From: Pyxidicoccus caerfyrddinensis
Lineage (GTDB): Bacteria > Myxococcota > Myxococcia > Myxococcales > Myxococcaceae
DNA length: 64,000 nt
Direction: 5' to 3'
NCBI RefSeq assembly: GCF_010894405.1
Contig: NZ_JAAIYA010000039.1
Coordinates: forward strand, 21,355-85,354
Below the pieces are notes generated by a model that was given only the letters and a program-made list of their open reading frames with translations, made no database searches and was not told the origin of the DNA. A program made the position numbers and the translations under genes. Shown piece after piece: positions 59,486 to 64,000 of this stretch (the first letter of the stretch is position 1; each line of letters begins with the position of its first letter).

Positions 59486-62392
59486 TCAGTGTGGCAGGGG
59501 GCTGATTGCGCGCAAGGGGGCGTCGCTGCCCAGGGAGATGAAGGGAGCCCAGTAGTGCGGATGGGGCCTGGAAGCTCGCAGCGAGCGCATGGCCTCGCGA
59601 AGGGCGGAGGCGCGGCCCTGGCCGGCCAGGAGGTTGGCGTAATAGGCCTCCATGAGGAGGTGGGTGAAGCCGTCATCGACCTTCCACAGGCTCATGACGA
59701 GCGTCTCCGCACCAGCCACCACCATGGCGCGGCGCAGGCCGGAAACCCCTTGGCCCAGCTTGACGTCGCCGCGGCCCGTGTCACAGGCGGAGAGGACGAC
59801 GAGCTGGGTACCCCAGAGGTCGAGCCCGGCCAACTCGAGCGCGGTGACCAGAGCGGCGTCGGACCGGGGACTGGAGGCGTCCGGCTCTGGAGCGCGTGCG
59901 CCCACGAGGGCCAGGCCGGAGCGCAGCAGTGGGTCCCGCGGGGCAACTGGGTCGTCGCCCAGGGCACCGAAGTGGCCTATGGCGCGCGAGCCCGAGGGGG
60001 CGGGAGCGTCCTCGAGGAAGAAGCCATGCGTGGCGATGTGGAGGATGCCCGGAGTGGGCAGCTTCAGCAGCCGCTCCTTGGTGGCCTCGGGGCCAAGGAA
60101 GAGCTGGGCCTGGGGCAGCAGGCGTTGAATGCCCTGAGCTTCCTGGCGAGTCCCCGGCAGTGGCACCCAGGTGCTGGTGACGAGGTCCGCGCGCAGGGTG
60201 GAGAAGAAGCGGTCGAGCGACGCGGAGCGCCGGGTCTGCCCGGGGGGCTCCGTTCGCGGTGAGGCGTGGAAGTCCGGGTCCGCGAGGACGAAGACAGAGG
60301 AGGAGGGAGGGATGTCCTGGGGACGCGGCAGGAGGTCCTTGCCGGAGGTGAGATAGGTGAAGTCGAAGGAGTCGAGGAGGAAGCGGCGACCATCGTGGAG
60401 GGCCGCAAAGGGGACCAGGCTCAGCTGGCCATCGGGAGACAGGAAGAGGCGGCGGGTCTCCCCGAGGATGGGCAGCAGGGGCTGGAAGGCGAGCCGGTAA
60501 AGCGCCTGGGCAGAGGCCTGGAATTGGGCGTCGCGGATTGCGAGCCCATCGCGCAGGCGCGTGGCGGCGAGCTCGATGGGTGCCGCGGGCCCCAGGTCCA
60601 AGGCGCGGGTGGAGGCGTCGGGGAAGAGCACCAGCGCCAGGTAGCGGAGCTGGGCCGGCGGCCCGGTGCGAGGCGTGCCGGGTCTGGGGACGAGGGGCCG
60701 GTCCTCGTACGCGACGAACTCAACGAGGGCGCCGTCCTTGGGCAGGAAGGCGGCAACGCGGCCGACGATCTCCGCGGGACGAGGCAGTGCGGTGAGTGCT
60801 CGGAGGGGAGCGGAGCGTTTGGCCAGCTCAGCTTCGAGTGAGTCGCCCTGGACGGCCAACGTATTGAGCCGCTGTTGGTAGTCGGCCGGAGAGCGCGAGC
60901 CGGGCCCCTCGAGTGAGAGATTGGCCAGTTGTGTGCGCAGGCCCCGCAGCCGTTCGAAGGTACGACGGTCCTCGGCGCCCAGGCTCCGGTAGAGGGTGCG
61001 GGAGATATTGGCTGTCTCCTCGACGGAGCGCCCCTTCATCAGGAGCACGGCGCTGAGGGCCAGGCTCCGCACGCGGGCATCCTCCGGGTGCGCGCGCACC
61101 AGCGCGTTGAGCACCTGCGCGTCCACACGCAGGTGTTGGAGGAAGCTGGCCAGACGCGACTCAGAGAAGTCGAGCGCCTCGTGGCGAAGGCGCAGCTCGG
61201 ACACGGCGAAGGCGCGTGTGAACAGAGGGACGGCCGCGCCAGGGCGACGCTGAGCCAACCTGATCAGGGCGATGCTGTTCAGCAAGGAGGCGACCTGGGG
61301 AGGATTCTTGCCGAGGGCTGCCTCCCAGATGGCGAGCGCGCGCTGGTAGAGCGGCTCGGCCCGGCCGTACCTCCCCTGCTCCGCGTAGATGTTGCCAAGG
61401 TTCTCAAGCGATTGAGCGATGTCGGGATGGTTCCCGCCGAGGGCCACTTCCCGAATGGCGAGCGCCCGCCTGTAGAGCGGCTCGGCCCGGTCATACAGCC
61501 CCTGCGCTTTGTAGACGATGGCAAGGTTGTTCAGCGAGGTGGCGATGGTGGGATGGTTCTTGTCGAGGGCTGCTTCCTCAATGGCCAGCGCTCGCAGATA
61601 GAGCGGCTCGGCTCGGCCGTACAACCCCTGCTCGTCGTAGACGAGGGCGAGGTTGTGCAGCGTGGTGGCGACGTCGGGATGGTTCTTGCCGAGCGCCGCT
61701 TCCCGGATGGCCAGCGCGCGCTGGTAGAGTGGATCGGCCCGGTCATACAGCCCCTGCCGCATGTAGACGTTGGCGAGGTTGTTGAGTGAGGTGGCAACGT
61801 CGGGATGGTTCTTGCCGAGCGCCGCTTCCCGGATGGCCAGCGCGCGCTGGAAGTGCGGCTCGGCCTGGCCGTACAACCCCCGCGATAAGTAGAGAATGGC
61901 GAGGTTGTTGAGCCCCGAACCGACAACGGCATGGTCCTTGCCAAAAGCCTCTTCCCAGATGGCGAGTGCGCGATGGTAGAGCGGCTCTGCCTGGTCATAC
62001 AGCCCCTGATCCACGTAGAGGAGCGCGAGGTTGTTGACAGAGTTGGCGACGACGGGATGGTGCTTGCCCAGGGCCGCTTCCCGGATGGCCAGCGCGCGCT
62101 GGTAGAGCGACTCCGCCCGGTCATACAACCCCTGGTTCCAGAAGAGGATGCCGAGGAGGTTGAGCGAAATGGCGACGTCCAGGTGTGTGCCCCCGAGCAC
62201 CGTCTCCCGTAGGGAGAGAGCACGTTCGCCCTGCACCACGGCCTCGGCGTACCTGCCCGTCTTGTAGAGCGTCGTCGCCTCGTCAAAGGCTGCCTGTGCC
62301 TCCACCAGCCGCGCATCCGTCGGCTGCTGCGCTGCCGCCGCTACGGCCGTGCAGCAGAGCACCACCACCGTCCATTTGAGTACGTGCCTCAC
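59486..62392 (-). CDS. TPR-CHAT caspase-like protease
   Basis: A 968-residue protein. An N-terminal signal/anchor (VRHVLKWTVVVLCCTAVAAA) is followed by eight TPR-type (42-residue) repeats of the kinesin-light-chain form (YQRALAIREAALGKNHPDVA, NNLA) at about 50-390, a helical linker, and a CHAT domain to the C-terminus. The catalytic dyad is present: His 789 in HIATHGFF and Cys 870 in VVLSACDTG. The start GTG 62392 follows GGAGC at good spacing. CHAT proteases in other systems cleave gasdermins or partner proteins after activation; here the signal sequence puts it outside the cytoplasm and no gasdermin-like gene is adjacent. Confidence 0.92.
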   Translation of the reverse strand: MRHVLKWTVVVLCCTAVAAAAQQPTDARLVEAQAAFDEATTLYKTGRYAEAVVQGERALSLRETVLGGTHLDVAISLNLLGILFWNQGLYDRAESLYQRALAIREAALGKHHPVVANSVNNLALLYVDQGLYDQAEPLYHRALAIWEEAFGKDHAVVGSGLNNLAILYLSRGLYGQAEPHFQRALAIREAALGKNHPDVATSLNNLANVYMRQGLYDRADPLYQRALAIREAALGKNHPDVATTLHNLALVYDEQGLYGRAEPLYLRALAIEEAALDKNHPTIATSLNNLAIVYKAQGLYDRAEPLYRRALAIREVALGGNHPDIAQSLENLGNIYAEQGRYGRAEPLYQRALAIWEAALGKNPPQVASLLNSIALIRLAQRRPGAAVPLFTRAFAVSELRLRHEALDFSESRLASFLQHLRVDAQVLNALVRAHPEDARVRSLALSAVLLMKGRSVEETANISRTLYRSLGAEDRRTFERLRGLRTQLANLSLEGPGSRSPADYQQRLNTLAVQGDSLEAELAKRSAPLRALTALPRPAEIVGRVAAFLPKDGALVEFVAYEDRPLVPRPGTPRTGPPAQLRYLALVLFPDASTRALDLGPAAPIELAATRLRDGLAIRDAQFQASAQALYRLAFQPLLPILGETRRLFLSPDGQLSLVPFAALHDGRRFLLDSFDFTYLTSGKDLLPRPQDIPPSSSVFVLADPDFHASPRTEPPGQTRRSASLDRFFSTLRADLVTSTWVPLPGTRQEAQGIQRLLPQAQLFLGPEATKERLLKLPTPGILHIATHGFFLEDAPAPSGSRAIGHFGALGDDPVAPRDPLLRSGLALVGARAPEPDASSPRSDAALVTALELAGLDLWGTQLVVLSACDTGRGDVKLGQGVSGLRRAMVVAGAETLVMSLWKVDDGFTHLLMEAYYANLLAGQGRASALREAMRSLRASRPHPHYWAPFISLGSDAPLRAISPLPH

Positions 62393-62435
62393 CTTCACGC
62401 TCCTTGAACCCCAACCAGCCTCCAGTGGGGCTCGG

Positions 62436-62573
62436 TCATCCGGCGATGTAGCGACCTCGCGCGGCATGGACGTAGTCCTGCAACTCGACCTTGTCCCGGG
62501 CATGCACACGGTGCGGAATGAGCACGGTGCCTCCCCGTGCAAGGGCAAGAAGAAGCCCTCTGGGCCGGAGCAT
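62436..62573 (-). CDS. Possible 45-residue ORF upstream of the CHAT gene
   Basis: ATG 62573 to TGA 62436: MLRPRGLLLALARGGTVLIP, HRVHARDKVELQDYVHAA, RGRYIAG. The second half looks like natural protein (amphipathic helix KVELQDYVHAARGRYI). GGGGAG lies upstream at 11 bases. It is on the same strand as, and ends 43 bases before, the CHAT gene. It could be a leader or a fragment. The rest of 62574-62728 shows nothing I can identify. Confidence 0.28.
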   Translation of the reverse strand: MLRPRGLLLALARGGTVLIPHRVHARDKVELQDYVHAARGRYIAG

Positions 62574-62728
62574 GGTTTCCCACGCTCCCCGCTCACACGA
62601 CCTGCGACTGTCCATGAAGCCCTTGCACTGACGACTACGGCGTCTCCTTGTACAGGGATTGCAAATGAGTCTGAACCTGGGTCATGCCAACACCAGGGTG
62701 GTGATTACAACCCAGGATTGACAGTGGG

Positions 62729-62857
62729 CTATGGCTTCTTCGAGAGCCCATTGGCGATGAGCGAGGCCAGCGTCGTCGCGGCTGTGGCCTCATCGACGTG
62801 GCTCCGGAGAATGTCGCGGGAAATCGCCTCCGCCGCGCCGATGATTCCCACGCAGCA
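62729..62857 (-). pseudogene. Possible C-terminal remnant of a TetR-type regulator
   Basis: The minus-strand frame ending at 62729 reads IGAAEAISRDILRSHVDEAT then AATTLASLIANGLSKKP, with the D...A-A-x-x-L-x-x-L-x-x-G-L spacing common at the end of TetR-family proteins. There is no matching DNA-binding domain upstream. Weak evidence. Confidence 0.3.
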
Positions 62858-62955
62858 GCACGCGCAATGATTTGGCGTGGATACTGTTCTACACCGTGCG
62901 CGATATGCGCCGTTGGCCGGCACGCCACTGCGAGACGTTTCGCGATGTTGCAAGG

Positions 62956-62994
62956 GAGCGGGTGCTACCGCACCTGCCCTACCGGCAGTGGGTG
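62956..62994 (+). pseudogene. IS91-type transposase fragment, copy 2
   Basis: The frame reads ERVLPHLPYRQWV and then loses the match. It is the same peptide and nearly the same DNA as the fragment at 46881 (33 of the first 36 bases agree). Preceding codons (CETFRDVAR) may also derive from the element. Confidence 0.7.
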
Positions 62995-63062
62995 AACTGC
63001 GCTCCAGCAGCTCTCGGCTGCCGTCCACGCTCGGGAGCCCGAAGGCCGCACCCGCATTTCCT

Positions 63063-63097
63063 GCATCATTTTCCGCCCCGTCGGCTCATTCAATTCG
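63063..63097 (+). promoter_or_regulatory. Shared upstream element, copy C (collagen-like gene)
   Basis: GCATCATTTTCCGCCCCG then GGCTCATTCAATTC, with the same 20-base spacing as copies A and B, and GCATTTCC just upstream. It lies 139-173 bases before the GTG start. Confidence 0.6.
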
Positions 63098-63235
63098 TGG
63101 GGCCTGCTCGGCCTCACAACCGTGAGTTCGGGACGAACCGAACGCCCGCACTCATGCAGCACTGGAGCGCCATGCGAGTGCTCCCAGTGGACGCGTTCCA
63201 GGAACAGAGCAGCCCCAGGAAGGTAGGAAGCACAA

Positions 63236-64000
63236 GTGAATTCAGCCACTCGGTATTCAAGAACCGTCTCCCTTGCAGCCATGCTGCTGCTGGCTGCCTC
63301 TGCATACGGCGCCGGCCCTCAGTCCGCGGCGATTTCCACCGTCGACATCGACACTGCGCAGCAACAGATTCTGATCTTCGGCCAGAATTTCGGCACGAGA
63401 GTGCCGGATGTCTCCCTGGCCGGGGTCACCCTGAGCGTTGTCAGCAATAACAGCACTACGGTCATCGCGACCCTCCCCGCCAGTTTCCTGACCCAGCCCG
63501 GTTCCCATCAGTTGGAGGTGACTACAACGGACAAGCCGTCTTCGACGGCTTCGTTCAACGTCACGATTGGAGCAGTGGGCCCGCCGGGGCCCGTAGGCCC
63601 GCAGGGCCCCAAGGGCGATATCGGTCCGCAGGGTCCCGCTGGCTCCGTAGGGCCCACCGGTCCGCAGGGGCCCCGAGGTGATATCGGCCCGACTGGTCCT
63701 CAGGGCACCAAGGGCGACACCGGCCTGACCGGCGCGACTGGTCCTCAGGGCCCCAAGGGTGACACCGGCCTGACTGGCGCGATTGGCGCGATTGGTCCTC
63801 AGGGCCCCCAGGGTGACATGGGTCCTCAGGGTCTCAAGGGCGACACCGGCCTGACTGGCGCGACTGGCGCGACTGGTCCTCAGGGCCCCCAGGGTGACAT
63901 GGGTCCTCAGGGTCTCAAGGGCGACACCGGCCTGACTGGCGCGACTGGCGCGACTGGTCCTCAGGGCCCCCAGGGTGACATGGGTCCTCAGGGTCTCAAG
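63236..64000 (+). CDS. Secreted collagen-like protein with TIG-like head (partial)
   Basis: The gene runs off the right edge. From GTG 63236 (AGGAAG upstream) the product begins with a signal (SLAAMLLLAASAYGAG), then a TIG/IPT-type beta domain (TAQQQILIFGQNFG, LAGVTLSVVSNNSTTVIATL, LPASFLTQPG) to about residue 112, then uninterrupted Gly-X-Y triplets (GPPGPVGPQGPKGDIGPQG and on) of at least 140 residues. Bacterial collagen-like proteins form triple-helical stalks. The head-stalk order resembles phage-tail-collagen or surface-fibre proteins. Unseen: the C-terminal trimerisation or anchoring domain. Confidence 0.88.
   Translation, partial: MNSATRYSRTVSLAAMLLLAASAYGAGPQSAAISTVDIDTAQQQILIFGQNFGTRVPDVSLAGVTLSVVSNNSTTVIATLPASFLTQPGSHQLEVTTTDKPSSTASFNVTIGAVGPPGPVGPQGPKGDIGPQGPAGSVGPTGPQGPRGDIGPTGPQGTKGDTGLTGATGPQGPKGDTGLTGAIGAIGPQGPQGDMGPQGLKGDTGLTGATGATGPQGPQGDMGPQGLKGDTGLTGATGATGPQGPQGDMGPQGLK
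63830..64000 (+). repeat. 81-bp tandem repeat in the collagen region
   Basis: The start GGTCTCAAGGGCGAC recurs at 63830, 63911 and 63992, an exact 81-base period (27 residues, nine Gly-X-Y triplets), nearly identical between units. The array continues past the window. Near-identity points to recent expansion. Confidence 0.92.

Overview
The window comes from a GC-rich, predatory or social deltaproteobacterium, most likely a myxobacterium of the Myxococcus/Corallococcus/Pyxidicoccus group. I infer this from the strong G/C preference at third codon positions, frequent GTG/TTG starts, many lipoproteins with Asp-Ala-Gly-Thr or Thr-Pro-Asp-Ala-Gly linkers, secreted chitinase and peptidases, Kelch lipoproteins, a TPR-CHAT protein, PilZ, GGDEF and FKBP genes. 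No database search was possible; family names rest on motifs I can read.

1-6.9 kb: a minus-strand block. Two related secreted LPP20/FlgT-like proteins, a PEGA lipoprotein and a FecR protein form a tightly coupled operon, followed by an AI-2E-type permease, a family 5-like uracil-DNA glycosylase, tRNA-Val(GAC) with its terminator, and the first 16 codons of thrS. A PilZ gene and a divergent FKBP isomerase close the block. 6.9-11.1 kb: two zinc peptidases (M3-like HEFGH and M2/ACE-like HELGH), with a 13-codon tail of a lost cold-shock gene between them. 11.3-25 kb: DHH phosphoesterase, DUF3105 lipoprotein, a TIM-barrel-like secreted protein, a divergent LysR/alcohol dehydrogenase pair, a cytochrome/lipoprotein/DUF1501 operon, a DUF1624 membrane protein, a VOC protein and a VWA lipoprotein.

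25.2-30.1 kb is the most interesting stretch: an AHH-motif nuclease toxin, with two immunity-type genes after it (Imm11/DUF1629-like, Imm49-like) and an opposing SMI1/KNR4 gene. It is preceded 10 bases upstream by a ketosynthase-fold protein that has lost the catalytic Cys and His. A divergent gene with an EF-Ts N-terminal (UBA-like) domain sits beside it. I propose that the dead ketosynthase is a loading adaptor or chaperone for the toxin.

30.4-64 kb: accessory surface and secreted proteins (linker-repeat lipoprotein, GH18 chitinase flanked by two copies of a 33-bp hairpin, two paralogous Kelch lipoproteins, LamG protein with a hydrophobic tail, CAP protein, Cys-repeat lipoprotein, trefoil-like lectin, TPR-CHAT protein, collagen-like protein) mixed with regulators (GGDEF, a histidine kinase/response regulator pair) and a hydroxyacyl-CoA dehydrogenase/JAB gene pair. 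The two Kelch genes and the collagen-like gene share an upstream element with exact internal spacing. Two IS91-type transposase fragments and a collapsed GGDEF copy show past rearrangement in this half.
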